The notes below the pieces were generated by a model. It worked only from the letters and a program-made list of their open reading frames with translations, did no database searches and had not been told where the DNA came from. A DNA stretch of 64,000 bases from Hybos culiciformis (Eukaryota; Arthropoda; Insecta; Diptera; Hybotidae), in contig OZ023273.1 in assembly GCA_964007475.1 (NCBI GenBank), positions 42,657,525-42,721,524 of the forward strand, given 5' to 3'. Shown piece by piece: positions 50,141-62,680 of this stretch. Made by a program: the position numbers and the translations under genes. Position 1 is the first letter of the stretch; every line of letters starts with the position of its first letter.

Positions 50141-50575
50141 TTCTACCACCTCTTTGCACGTACAACATTTTTTAAAACACTTACGGCACAATAATTCTTA
50201 AAAAATAAACCATAATAACATACGTCATAATAATTGCTGCAAAAATTCCCAATATAGCATTTTATAAGGACATACGGCACAATAATAGAAATTTTGGCGT
50301 ATGCGACAGTATAATATTTCCTACTTTGTTTGTTTATTTTGTATGAGAATTTGCCGTATATCCAAAAATTTGGTTCATACGGTATTATAGGAGCAAAAAA
50401 TTTCAATTTTATGGCATTTACGTCAAAGTCAACACTCAATATCTGAGAAACTAATAGAGATAGGATGATTCCGATTGGACAGTTTGATAGAGCTTGAAAA
50501 ATTATAAGCCTCTGCATACTCAACTCATTTTTTGTCATTTTGTCATGTATGACAGTATAATTGCCGGGCGACGAT
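50141..50575. repeat. Region with recurrent ATACGGCACAATAAT-like motifs
   Basis: Variants of (C/T)TTACGGCACAATAAT recur at about 50181, 50221, 50268, 50297, 50375 and 50546, at irregular 30- to 170-bp spacing, suggesting an old degenerate array. The 131-codon minus-strand frame at 50143-50538 that covers the region translates these repeats and has no known domain. Confidence 0.4.
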
Positions 50576-51228
50576 TGATAAACTTGAGAATTTTTAATTT
50601 CAGAAAAGTGAATTTAAAGTGAAGTAGTTTTTTTCTCGCAAGTGGCGTTTTGACTTATTGTAATTGGTTTAATAAAAATATAAACAACAACATAATAAGA
50701 ATTAAAGTAAAATAACTAAGTATAAGTAGTGTATTTTAAGAAATAAGTATATGTAATGTACATATAACTAACCTAATTATATTTTCAAAGTACATACATA
50801 TATTCAATCCAATGTTTTTATTTTTTTTATATGTACATATTTTGTTTTTAAAATAAACGATTTTATGTGTTTACACGATGTTTATAAAACTTTAATGTAA
50901 CAATTTTTTTTTATATACATATATACAAAAAGCTTATAGAAAACAGCAGTTTAAAAGAAAATGTTTTAAAAGAATTAATGATACAATAAAAAATTGTTTT
51001 ATAAGTATATGTACTCAAGGATTACTTAATAATTTTATGTAGAAATTTAAAGAAATATTCATTTAAGATTATCTGACTTCCTACGAATTCGTTAATATAG
51101 AGTTGTGTTCTTCAAATTACATTTTCTAAAAAGCTATTCTTTGCAGACATATACTTTCGAAAAACACCGTCAACTTGTCGCTGAATAAGTAATAAAAATT
51201 ATTTAGGTATAGTCTTTATACTTAGGTA
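50576..51228. other. AT-rich intergenic sequence
   Basis: Nothing recognised. Confidence 0.55.
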
Positions 51229-51230
51229 TA

Positions 51231-51352
51231 CTAAAAAAAAACAGATAGAACTAGCAAAATTAGTTGTTTTTTTTTGTATGAGTTATTACGCAATCTAGTT
51301 ATAATCTTTCTGCTTTATTTTATAGCTGATTTTACAAAGAATTTTTTTTCAG
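51231..51352. mobile_element. MITE with CTGAAAAA ends, copy 2
   Basis: A 122-bp relative of the element at 8593-8998. It starts CTAAAAAAAAACAGATAG, ends TTATAGCTGATTTTAC...TTTTTTTTCAG, and is flanked by TA on both sides (51229-51230, 51353-51354). Internally deleted relative to copy 1. TA flanks favour a Tc1/mariner-type MITE. Confidence 0.55.
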
Positions 51353-52123
51353 TATGGATTATTTTTTGGTTGGCTCTGTTTTCAGCAAAAATTCTATGTT
51401 TATATTGCAGAGCTAATCTAACTCAATCTGAGTCTATATCTTATGCTTAATATTAATATATTTTTATACCCTTACCACAACGTTATGCCGAAGAGCTCTT
51501 CAATTGAATTCATTTATTCTTTTCTTTACTTTTCTTTTTTATTTTTATTCCTCTTTTGAAATCCTTAAATTATACTTAAAGTTTAATAAAAAATTTGAAC
51601 TAAAATGATTGATTGCGGTTTATAAAAAAAAGAAGAAAATGAAACATTTACTTATTTGCCCTAAATTTTATGAAAAAATAACATCGTCTTATTTTTATAT
51701 TTTTTTATATAAAAATCGCAATCAAAAATTTTTTTGTGAAAAAGCAATAATACTTACAAAACTCCCCCACCTTATTAATTTCTGTTTTATATATAACTTT
51801 GAGAAATATATTTTATTCAATTTTGATATATTTTTTTATTTCTGAATGAATCAACCAATATGTAATTTTAATTCTTAAATAAATAATAAAAAAAAAAAAC
51901 TGAATGTAATAAAACCCTCTCGAAACTTAATTCAATATTTACTTAATATGGTTTTGAATAGAGAAAAAAAAAATAATCAAAATTAAATGAAATAGAAAAA
52001 GATTTTTATACTTTATTAAATATATATATACATACAATAATATGTGGAATAATATTGGTGTAAATTTTCTTCATAGGGTAAAAAAAAATTTAGGCTTAGA
52101 TTTATATATTGTATTATTTCTGT
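51353..52123. other. AT-rich intergenic sequence
   Basis: Nothing recognised beyond A/T runs. Confidence 0.55.
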
Positions 52124-52128
52124 TATAT

Positions 52129-53127
52129 CTAATTATATCTAATTAATTCAGTGACTTTGTTTTTTTGAGCTTTAAATTCATCTTTCAAGTTATTATTATC
52201 CGGATACTTCTTTTGCAGTTTATATAGTTTATCTCTTTCTTTCATTGATTTCTTTATTTCGTAGTTAAACCAATCTATATTTTTAGTTTTCATATTTTTT
52301 TCTACTGTATTTCGGTGTTTTGATTCCGTGATAACACTAATGAGCTCTTCCACGTTGTTGCACTCGTTTTCCCTGATTGCTTTCGAGACCTCTGCTCTCA
52401 CTGCGTTATAGTTGGTTACTTTTATCGTTTTTTTTACGTTTATAAGCCTAGTTGGGTTAATTATCTTCAAGTTGATATAGATAATTTTATGATCAAAGTT
52501 TGCATTCTCTTCCATATAAATTTCATAATCAATCTTTTTTTTTGATAAGTTTGTTAAAACGTGATCTAGAATTGTAGCGGAGCTGTTGGTCACTCTTGTT
52601 GCAGATTCTATATTTATCTGATTAATACATCTTACGCCATTAGCTGCAAGCATATTTTTGTAGCTACTTGTAGTAGCATTGTCATGCAGCATGTTGATGT
52701 TAGTGTCGCCTGCGAAAAGGAGATTTTTATAGTTGTGAAATATGCTGTCTAGGTGATGCAAAAACAGGGATTTGTTTTCCGTTGGACTGCAGTAGGCTAC
52801 CATCACATTAATACTACAATTTATACATTTAACTTCCACTATTATTGTAGCAAAATTGTCCAATGAACAAATTATGTTGTGCTCAACATTAGTCTTGATG
52901 AACATTGCTGTTCCGCCTCCTCTACTCTCGTCCCTACAATTAAACACAGAGTTGTACCCTGGAATGTTAAAATATTTTATTTCATTTGAATATATCCATA
53001 CTTCCGAAACCACCAAAATATCAGCCTTTTTATCTATTGCAATTGCTTCTATTTCATGCATTTTATTTCTAATACTACGGGCATTTAAGCATACTATATT
53101 TAAGTTATATTTATAAGGTACAGTCAT
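52129..53127 (-). pseudogene. Non-LTR ORF2, endonuclease domain only (truncated)
   Basis: ATG-started frame of 332 aa. All expected endonuclease landmarks are present in order: LNARS with Asn15, VVSEVW with Glu42, GGTAMF, VAYCSP with Tyr112, AGDTNIN with Asp141 and Asn143, ILDHV with Asp188, and NFDHK with His213. It cleaves target DNA to prime reverse transcription in intact elements. After a linker rich in Lys/Asn (KKSMKERDKLYKLQKKYPDN) the frame ends at TAG with ELIRYN, where family members continue into the reverse transcriptase. Intact ORF2 proteins are roughly 900 aa, so about two thirds is missing. The endonuclease could still be made, but the element cannot copy itself. Confidence 0.88.
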
Positions 53128-53176
53128 AATTTAGTTTATTTTTAATTTAGCTAATCTATCCATCTAACAAGCACTA

Positions 53177-54244
53177 CTAATACGCTATTCTACTTCTATA
53201 AGCCTTGATTTTACCTTGAAGCACAGGACAGTCAAATGAATCAGCTGCATGATTGGTTGAATTACTTCCCATCAAAACACAATTATTGCACTTGTACAGT
53301 TTTCCTGGACAGTTATGTTTTCCATGGTTCCCCGAGCATTTGACACATACTCTCTGGTGCTTACATGTATCAGCCTTATGATGATATTGTTGGCATTTGG
53401 CGCATCTTAAAACGTAAATGTGTTCCTTAGCAAAGTGTGTATTCCACCCAATGTTTATGTATGTGTTATTAATTTTCCTAAATGTTTCTGATTCGCAGCT
53501 AATTACATAATTAAATTTTGTTTGATTGTTTACCTGTATTTCTTTCCGTGATAGTAATACAAACTTGTCATTCTCAGTGATTGAATGGTTTTGTGCCATC
53601 AATTCCAACTTCAATTCATTGTCATTGTTAAATTTTTCTTGAACCCCTCTAAGTTGAATTTTTGGTAGCATTAGCTCTGTTGATTTAATTTCGAACTTAG
53701 CTCCTAATTTCTTTGTGGCTTCTGATATTAGTTTTGTGTTATTGTCTAAAGAGTCAGTTTGGATGAGGACTCCACCTTCAGGAAGTTTTTTTAACCTTTT
53801 TATTGGAACTTTTAACTCCCCAGGGTTAAGTTTATTTTTTAATTCCCTTACAGTTGCCTCAGCATCCTTGTTTTCATTTAGTGGGTGTATGATAATGGAC
53901 GGGAAGTTGTTTAGTGGGTCCTTCTTGGTAATTTCCGCATATGTTAAATTTTTCTCATTTCTATTTTGTTTTTTTGATATTTTTTCTGAAACAAGGAAAT
54001 TTACCTTGTCTTTCAATTCATTGTAATTTTTATCCAATTTAGTTAGTAACTCCATGATTTTTTCAAGTGCCATTGTTGTATTTAAACTTGGTTCCAATAA
54101 ATCTTTTGATTTGGTTGAACAACCTTTTTGTTTGGTAGTGGCGACTTTTTTGCCATTTTGATTGGTAGGTGTTGAATCTGAAATAATATTATTATTATTG
54201 CTTAATTTATTATTTTGAGCATATATTGAATTCTGAGCAGGCAT
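53177..54244 (-). CDS. Non-LTR ORF1, gag-like nucleic-acid-binding protein
   Basis: I start at the ATG at 54244 (MPAQNSIYAQ...), giving 355 aa. The frame remains open upstream to 54370 but without an ATG, and that extension contains CRKCKVPPNRR. The protein has a polar Asn/Lys-rich N-terminus, then a predicted coiled-coil-like stretch (MALEKIMELLTKLDKNYNEL), an RRM-like middle, and three C-terminal zinc knuckles: C281-x2-C-x4-H-x4-C294, C300-x2-C-x3-H-x4-C312, and a looser Cys/His set after it. This order is typical of Jockey/CR1-type ORF1 proteins, which bind element RNA and form ribonucleoprotein particles. The frame has no stop codons, so the copy is not very old. ORF2 starts 49 bases downstream. 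Confidence 0.85.
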   Translation of the reverse strand: MPAQNSIYAQNNKLSNNNNIISDSTPTNQNGKKVATTKQKGCSTKSKDLLEPSLNTTMALEKIMELLTKLDKNYNELKDKVNFLVSEKISKKQNRNEKNLTYAEITKKDPLNNFPSIIIHPLNENKDAEATVRELKNKLNPGELKVPIKRLKKLPEGGVLIQTDSLDNNTKLISEATKKLGAKFEIKSTELMLPKIQLRGVQEKFNNDNELKLELMAQNHSITENDKFVLLSRKEIQVNNQTKFNYVISCESETFRKINNTYINIGWNTHFAKEHIYVLRCAKCQQYHHKADTCKHQRVCVKCSGNHGKHNCPGKLYKCNNCVLMGSNSTNHAADSFDCPVLQGKIKAYRSRIAY

Positions 54245-54394
54245 TGTAGCTCTTCTGTTCGGTGGAACTTTGCATTTTCTGCATGTAAAGATTTTCTTTA
54301 TAAATTCAACATAACTATTCAATTTCAAATTAATACATTTGTTGATTTTTAACAAACGCAATAATTTCAACGAATTAAATGCTTAGAAAATTTT

Positions 54395-54857
54395 TTACTT
54401 TAATTTAATTTTTGTTACTTTAATGTTTGCAAATTCGTTGATTATTTATTTCATCAAAATTTGCTTCTTCAAACATATCATATTCGATTGACAATATAGC
54501 CACTCAAGGGATCTTGTTTCATTGTTGAACGCAAGTAATTTTTAATGAGCTTAAGTATGATAAAACTTCTCTCTGCACTAGCCACCCATAGTTACTGGTA
54601 GTGTTAGTAAAATTCGTAAAGCAACTTAAATATTTGGAAATATTTTGCACAAATCAAGTGCTACAATTTACTCAAAATTTCAAAATGATGTAAAGAGTTT
54701 AAATTTTTTAACAGCCCTTTGAAATTTAAAGCATTCGACTTCATTCATCATCTCTCCGGAATCCAATTCTGAATACTCCAAACGAAGCTATTTCACTGCT
54801 TTATTTAATTCCATCATGGATGTAGACATTAACTTTTCTCCTGACAAAAATTCAAAT
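54395..54857 (-). pseudogene. hAT transposase C-terminus, frameshifted
   Basis: Reading the minus strand and allowing frameshifts, the segments FEFLSGEKLMSTSMMELN, LRLEYSELDSGEMMNEVE, LRILLTLPVTM, VASAERSFIILKLIKNYL, RSTMKQDPLSGYIVNR, EYDMFEEANFDEI and INEFANIKVTKIKLK-stop follow in order. The core LPVTxxSAERSFSxLKLIKNYLRSTM with a downstream LSGL-like motif is the hAT dimerisation domain of the ZMYM1/KIAA-like group. At least three frame changes and three in-frame stops make it non-functional. The catalytic DDE part is not seen upstream (higher coordinates). Its natural stop at 54395-54397 lies directly next to the non-LTR element. Confidence 0.85.
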
Positions 54858-57800
54858 AATTTTCAAATAATTTAGCAAATTAACAAAAAATAAGTTTGTA
54901 GAAATTTACGTAAATTTACTAGAAATTTTGTATAAAGCTGTGATAAATCATGTTTACTAAGTAAAAACTGTTTTAAATTTGAAAAATGTAAAATAAGTGA
55001 GTGCATTTTTAATCAGGCGTTTATGGCTAGAGCCATGTTGGCCATACTCTAGTTACGGCTTTGCCATGTCGGGCGACAAACCTAATAAAACTTATTAGAA
55101 AGAAATATAATTTTTATTTGACCTTTTCAAACATAATAAAGTTTTAAAATAGATAGAAATTAACCGAGTCTTTTTACCCGTATTTTATTTTTTTCTTTAT
55201 CTGTAAAGCTTACTCATAGGTATAATATTCGAACACATAATATTTATTTTTTTTATATGTATATACATTTAATAAAAGAGAAAATAAAGTTGCAAAATAA
55301 AACCTTAAGAATAGAATAATTTTTTCATACGTTCAGCAGAAAAATTTTTGGGCAAAGCTTACGATGCATAAATTTATATAAGAAAATTCTTTATTGGTTT
55401 TTTCTTAAGTATCGTTTTAAAAGTGTATATTAAAGATGTTTTTTATTCTAATTTTTATTATTGTAATAGCAATTAATTTTATTTTTAATTGAAGAACACA
55501 AAGGTTTGATATTTTAAACAATAACATGCAGCTTTAATTTTCAAAATAATAGTCAAGTGGTTTCCATCAAAGAAAAATTTCGTTTATAATTATTTTAAAA
55601 ATAATATATTAATTTTACAAACTCTGTTTTATCTTTGATTCGTAAAAAAAATGCAATCATAAAAATCTTCTTTCATATGAAGGATAAATGAAAAAAATCA
55701 TAACAAGCCTATAAATACGATGAGTATAATAATCATAACAACGAAATAGAGAATCGAAGGTTTATTATGATCACTTTATTGCCATACTATCATAAAATCA
55801 TATTAAATTATTCAGAAAAGAAAATGTGTGCATAAAAAAGCAATTTTTTAATTATAAGGCTTAATAAGGAATAATTATTAAGAAGGAACTGAAAAAATAA
55901 TTAGATATAGCAGATTAATGGTAGAATATTTTATATTATAAAGAGAAAAATTGTGCAAAATAAACACAAATATATATTATCCATAAAATTTATAGAAAAT
56001 GGAAAGAATTGAGGAAAATTTAAAGAAAATGTACCATATACGATATTCTTAAATATATAATTTTTCGTACATTTATTTGAAATAAGAGGAATTTTTTTTG
56101 TACCTAAACTTAAATTCCCAAAGATGTAATTTAATTGTCGCAAGAAAAAGAAGTTAACCCAGTATATAAAAATAAAAAAAAATATTTAAAGAATTATATT
56201 TAAAGCTAGCGCAAAAGTTTTTTTATAATTCATATATTTATGCGAAAATATACATTTTTTACAAATTTCACCACAAGTTTAATAAAACTTGGTTAGGATT
56301 GCCTGATTTTTTAATTTCTAAAAACTCCAGAAGTATCCAATTTTTGATATTACCATAATTTCCTACAACACGTTCTGTTATGAATTCGATTCCTACTGTG
56401 GCTGTTATTTGAATCCTATATTCATTCATTCTCCATTCGAATTGTAAATATATACAATATATACAAATATTTTAAATTCAAAATCAATAAATATAAATCT
56501 AATATCAATTCTAAATAAATCGAAACAAAAAAAATATTTTTTTTCCTTTTCTTATATATTATTTTATTTATTAAAACAATAATTTCAATTAATTTTGATT
56601 ATAGTAACTTGATAACATTATAAGAAAGCTTAACGAAATGTTATTATTGACACATGAAATAATTGTTCATATGAAATTGGGGGAAAAAGTTAAATGAAAA
56701 TATTTAATCATTAATTTATAAAAGTATTAAATTGATTTTTCTTCCTTGAAGAATTTCAATACAATAAAGAAAATAAATATAATACGAAGAATGAAATTTT
56801 CTGTGGATCTTTATTTGAAGTATTAGAGTAGAATAGAATAATGTAATTTTTATTGTAGGTGTTTGCCTATTAATTTACCCATATATAGTGATTTATTTGT
56901 TGAAAATAATGTCCAAAGTATTGTTTAAGTATTGAAAAATAATTTAAGGTTCATGCAATAATAATAATTCTGTAATTTAGAGTTTTAATAGTCCTATTTA
57001 AGAATTTACTCCTTTTTAAACTATTATTTTAAAATTTCCTAAATTTGAATGATATTTATTTACCAAGGCGAAATGGAGAATACGATTTTCAAAAAATTAG
57101 TGACAATTCGATAATATAGGCATATAAAAGTTTATTCTATTACAGATTTTTCCAAAAAAAAAAAATCAATGAAAATTGTGTATGGCAATATAAAATATAA
57201 ATATATTTGTAAAAAAATCTGATGAAAACATAGCAAACATAAAATAAAATAACATAAAAACCGTCTCAATAATTTGAATTAAATCTGGATAAAATAAAAT
57301 TTCAGTTATTCAGAAAATTTATTGCCTAAATTTTTTATATTGTTTTATTGGTTTTTCAAATAGTTTTGATTTTTTTTTTATCTAGATATATATATTTTTT
57401 TTTCTTCTTTTTTTGTAACATAAGGTACATTAGATTTCCAAATAATTTCAATATAAATTTCTCACATCATATAAAGGATTTACGAAAAAAATAATAAAAA
57501 AAAAAAAAACAAAACATAAAACCTTTGCATTGAAAAAAAAATAATGTGGGTGGTTAGAAAAATTATAAATGTAGAGAAGAAAAAAAATTTTAAGGCCACT
57601 TGATATTCAAGTTACATTCAAAAAAAAAAAAGGAAACTTTTAGATACATTATATATGTAATTTTATAAATAAGTTTAGACTTTATATTCGATTAGCACAT
57701 GGGGATTCTTAAAGAAAAGAATAAATAAATAAATAAAGAAAGCTCTATTAGGTGCGTAAGAGAATTTATTTTCGGGTTATAAAATAAAAAATTTCCATTA

Positions 57801-58726
57801 AAAAGTCGAATCTATAAATTTGAAAAAAATGATTATCGATATTTATCTCATGTATTTTCAGTATAACATGTTATCTATGGTTACTATGCATTAAGAAGAT
57901 TTCAGCAGCTGTGTTCAATGCACGGGGCTCTTATAGGTACATGTACCGACTTATGAAATTATGAAGCTTCTTAAATTATTTTGAATTTTTTTAAAATCTT
58001 TGTTTAGGGTTGCTCTTGATTATAAAAAAAAAATTGTTCATCTTCATTCTATAAATTATAATGTATAAATTCTGTCATTTTGAATTTTCTCGGTTACCGA
58101 AAATAAAAATAAAAAATGAATGATATACTTGTATCGAAGCAGCATGAGATTCTCATTCATTACTATATATATACCAATGAAGTCTGTCATGACAATTCTC
58201 TATTTACAAACTATGTTTTCTAAAGTGCCCAAAAAAGAATCATAAGACATTTTTATAAATTAATATGCCTAAATATAAATAGAGTGATGGAATGAATATT
58301 GCAGAGAAAAAAAAATATATATTTTATATTCGGAATAGAATATACAAAAAAAAAAAAAGAAATACAAAATAAAGTTATCCTAAAGGTTTTAACCTATTCC
58401 TAATGAAACTCACTTTATTGTTGTTGGTTTTATTTTTCTGTTTTAGACAACACATTGAGTTCTTGGTTATATAAATTTCTATGGTTTTATTTTTTTTTGT
58501 TATATTCTTCCAGAAAAATTCATTTCATTTGTTCTTAACAAAAACTAAAAGACAATAACAACAAAATTTGGTTTTTGTATAACTTAAAAATTTTGTTCGA
58601 AAAATTTCGAATATTTTTTATTATTCATATGGTTTTGAAAGGATAATGGACCTTTGATCCTCTCTCTTCAAGGTTGTAAATTATTGTAGCGTAGCCCAAC
58701 CAATTTAATGCACTATAAATTATATA
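54858..58726. other. AT-rich intergenic sequence
   Basis: No gene was recognised. A GC-richer patch at 55015-55080 contains an imperfect palindrome (TATGGCTAGAGCCATGTTGG...) but no readable frame. Long A runs occur at 57490-57610. Confidence 0.55.
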
Positions 58727-59737
58727 CATATAGTCAGTGGTGTTATCTAGGGCGTACCGGACCGTACCGGTTGTTAAAAAAGAGTAAGAACTCCGTACCG
58801 GTAGCTGAAGCAAGTTTCATTGATTAAAAATTACCCGAGTTTCATGCGAGCTTTCACTTTATATAAGATTTTTGACAATACAAAAAAAATGGTTTGTTAT
58901 CTCTGAAAAAGTGAAAATAACTTCGAAATTAAAATATTTTCTCAATAGAAAATTGTATATTTTTTGAAACAAATATTGAAATAGGCTCAAGTTTTTTATT
59001 TTTAATTTTATTTTCCAAAATACACTAACGCTTATTGTTGCATTTTTTCTTATTCACGAAGTCTCATTAGAATTCAACATTCACATTAACTGTACTGATT
59101 TGTATACTTTTATTGCAAATGATTATTTTTTTAAACTTTAAATTTAAACTGAATCGTAGTACCTACTGATTTTTATTTTGATATAGCGTGCGAAATATTA
59201 AATAAAATAAAACTATTGCAATACGTGTTTCTTGTTGCATTTTTGCTGATTCGAAAATCTATTCGTACTCACAGTAAATTAACTCAAGTAAGTTTTTGTC
59301 ACTACTTTTTTTTAAGAAATATTAAATAATAGAGGTAAAGTTATATAATTCCCATAAAGATTTTATTATGAATTCGAATATTTTTTATTATGAATGAATA
59401 CGAAGACACAACAAAATTTTGGATTCATTTTTGGGGTTGCTGCATCAAAATTTTGTAAAACAGGAGCCAGAAATGAAACTCAGCCTGGACCTGATAAAAA
59501 AAAATTATGGAAGCTCAGTTTTGAGCTGCTCTTAATAACCTTATTGAATCTCTGCCTGGTGGTACCCCCCAACTTATAGGTTATATTATATGGTACCCCC
59601 AGGTTACAGGGCCAATAGATTATTTTTGACTAGATATAAAAAATAAAGGTTTTTATAACATTAAAAAAATTTATAAAATTATAAAAAAATGTCCGTACCG
59701 GTTAACAAAACATTTAGATAACACCACTGCATATAGT
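58727..59737. mobile_element. hAT-like element with perfect 8-bp target duplication
   Basis: The element proper is 58735-59729 (995 bp). Both ends are CAGTGGTGTTATCTA (right end inverted), 15-bp TIRs with the CAGNG start typical of hAT. CATATAGT lies exactly outside each end (58727-58734 and 59730-59737). Subterminal GTACCGG motifs occur near both ends. The interior includes a 61-codon plus-strand frame (59394-59579) without recognisable transposase motifs, so the element is non-autonomous. The perfect duplication implies relatively recent insertion. Confidence 0.92.
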
Positions 59738-62145
59738 TAAAAAAAAAAATAATTTTAATGAATATAAGGTGTTCAATTGCGCAGTGAAAATTAGAAAATG
59801 AGTTTTATGAACAAATTTTTCCAATAAATTTTTTATCAAATTTTGAGTATTTTGATAATGCTTTAATTTTTAGGTATTATCGAGCATATTAGGAGAGAAT
59901 ACATAATCTATTAGTACGAACACAGTTAACGGTACACAAGTGTATACAATTACATGTTTTCAATATAGTTGTAATGTGGCATCAACTAAATTAATTCTCT
60001 TTGCATCGTTCATAAAATATAAAAAACTTTGCGAAGCACTCGTTTATAGGATATCAACATAAATGTACAATCCTTGCTAACTATCATACGTTAATAAGAG
60101 TTTAAATATTATTTATATAAAATTAAAGATTGTAGACCATAGTCAAATAAAGAATTGTACAATTTTAATATTTTTCTCTATAAAAAAAATTTGTCTACGA
60201 AAAAGATTGTAAATTATATTTTTTCTTTAACAAGATGAGGTTGTGAAAATAAAAGAATAATAAGAATTTAGCAATGTACACAGCAATCCCAGAAGGATTT
60301 AAAGTTTTTTCTTCCTAAATTTTTTTTTTTATTCTATCTATTCCATTATTCCACACATTTTTGGTAGCAGTTTTCTTTTCTGCCTCAAACTTTTTTGGCA
60401 CGTTATCACGTTTTTCTGTTTTATTTCAATTTCTTTTTTTTTATTATTTATTTTTATTTTTTTTCCATCTTATTGCGTGTATATATACATATGTATATTT
60501 TATAAAAATCAAAATATTAAATTCTAAACATTTATCTAATATGGATTAGTTAATCAAAATCATTTTTTTCAAGATAAAAAATTGATATGTTTCTATTCTC
60601 TTTTGTTTACATTTTATTTATTTATTGAATTATTTATTTATTTATTTATTTGTTTAATTGACTGTAAATTTATTTTATGTTAAAGCTTCAAAATAATTTT
60701 TCAGTTCAAAAAAGGAAACTGTGTGGTTACATTGAATTCGAATTTTATGGTAAGCTGCAATAGTGACGAATTTTTTGTTAGAAACTTTGCGCCAATCTTA
60801 CTAAAAAAAATGCAAATAATTTAAAATTTTGAAATTGATACACCATTGTCTAATTTTATTGAAATTCTAATCTTCCATAAATTTTTTAATTTAATTTTAA
60901 TCAAAAAATTAAGATCAAAACATTAAAAATATTTATGTTTTCTTGGAAAGAATTTTTTCAAGATTTAACACAAAAGTCCAAGAATGAAGGACATATCTAA
61001 TAAAAATTTTAATATTATACGATTATTCTTATTTTCTTCTGTAAGTATATACAATATATATATATATTTTAACAACTTAATTAAATGCGAAGTAATAAAA
61101 ATGTTTTAACAACATTAATTTAATATATATAATTTTTAAAGAAGAAGGACCTTCATTTTATTAATATGAAAATATCACATTTAATTCAATTTTTTATTAA
61201 CTTTCTCACATATCACTAACTACACATATGTATGTAATACTAACTCCACATAAGTACAGATTTCTATAAGTATGTATTGTAATATTATATACCTAATGTA
61301 TATTTTTATGTTTATGTCATTAAAACCATATGTTCGTTGCGAATTTATTGGGTGAAAACATGTATGTTTGAATTTCAATTCTTCTGAAAAATTGTCTTTT
61401 CAAACACAAATACACAGAAATGTTTTCTACATTATTTAACATGACACGAGTAGTCCCTGTGGTATAAAAAGCATAAAAAAAAATTTCAGATTGTCAATAT
61501 TTTTTTTTTTTTGTATTTTGAAAGCTGGCAGTTTCATTAAAATATACTTAGGTATTAGAAATTATTCAATATTTTTCAGACTCTCATAATTTCTATTTTT
61601 CAAATATTTTTATAACCCAGAAAATTCTGGTTTTTAACTTCATATGAAAATGAAGAAACAATTAAATATAGTTTATATAAAAATATTATACACAGCAAAT
61701 TTTTCACTCAAACTTTTGTGACACCAAATTTTGTTATACAGCCAATAAACATTATGTATAGCTGAAATTTCTGATAATAATAAAATTTAATAAACATCGA
61801 TATTTTTTATTTCATTAATTCTGCATAATAAAGTCAATATCCGTTATATTTTTTTAATTTTGTACAAAATTTTCCTTCTATATTTTACCAATTTTTATAC
61901 TGGTCTACCAAAAAAAATTATGTTTACACTTTATTACATAATTTATATTTGGCATGTTACCAAAAAAAACTTAAAGATAAAGTAGGGTGTACCAATGTGT
62001 GCTGAAAGAATAACAAGGAGAATGTATTAACCCTTTTCATTGTACGTTTATATATTGTCATTATAATAAAATACGTGATTATAGCTGATATAAACTCACA
62101 CAACGTATAGGCTATTTTTCTTACTAATGTCTTAATTTAGTTATG
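59738..62145. other. AT-rich intergenic sequence
   Basis: No gene was recognised. (ATTT)n-like tetranucleotide stretches occur near 60610-60660. Confidence 0.55.
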
Positions 62146-62325
62146 ATAAATATTAAGTAAATTATTACTATATATAGAAAGTTAGAGAAAACTTGAATAA
62201 GCAGTTATCGATAAAAAATTTGTGATTGTGCTGAAGCTATAAATATTAAGTAAATTAATAATATATAGAGAATTAGTGAGAACTAGAATAGGCAGTTATC
62301 GATAAAAATATATTTGTGCTGAAGC
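62146..62325. repeat. Tandem duplication of about 93 bp
   Basis: ATAAATATTAAGTAAATTA at 62146 recurs at 62239. Both copies continue through AGCAGTTATCGATAAAAA (GGCAGTTATCG in the second) and end TGTGCTGAAGCT. They have diverged moderately. Confidence 0.9.
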
Positions 62326-62680
62326 TCAAACATAGAAGTCAATCTGCTTTAACTCTGGAAATGAGATTTATGCAAAATTCGTTTTAATCTTAACAATTAA
62401 CATTTAATTCAAAGTTTTAAAGAACAGTTATGAAACAATTTTTATAAACATACAACAAAGTTAATTAAAATATATAAAGTATCTGAAAACAAAATTTTCC
62501 TAATATACTATCCCTGTTGAAACACTCTAATAATTGATTTACTCAATTAGAATGAATTGAATAAAAATTTAAAGTATTTTCTTTCAATCGATTCAATAAT
62601 TCAATTAAATTTTCTATTTTCATGTATAAAACTATAATTTTCCAGAGAGTATCCATGCATAAAAGCTATATATAATGCAT

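Larger units (their letters stand above)
52124..54370 (-). mobile_element. CR1/Jockey-like non-LTR retrotransposon lacking reverse transcriptase
   Basis: Two consecutive minus-strand frames, a gag-like ORF1 with zinc knuckles and an ORF2 that contains only the apurinic-like endonuclease, identify a non-LTR element. Sequence homologous to a reverse transcriptase does not follow. ORF2 ends at 52129, beside a 10-bp tandem duplication (TATATCTAAT twice, 52124-52143). Loss of the 3' part is unusual, because non-LTR insertions normally lose the 5' part. No poly(A) tail or clear target duplication is visible. The 5' edge lies within about 25 bases of the hAT pseudogene stop. Confidence 0.85.

Noticed and set aside
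50143..50538. 131-codon minus-strand frame
   Set aside because: Translates a degenerate motif array. No signal, domain or splice structure consistent with a gene.
52856..53116. Plus-strand frame antisense to the endonuclease
   Set aside because: Shadow of ORF2 on the opposite strand.
53715..54026. Plus-strand frame antisense to ORF1
   Set aside because: Shadow of ORF1 on the opposite strand.
59394..59579. 61-codon frame inside the 995-bp hAT-like element
   Set aside because: No transposase motif. Likely chance within a non-autonomous element.
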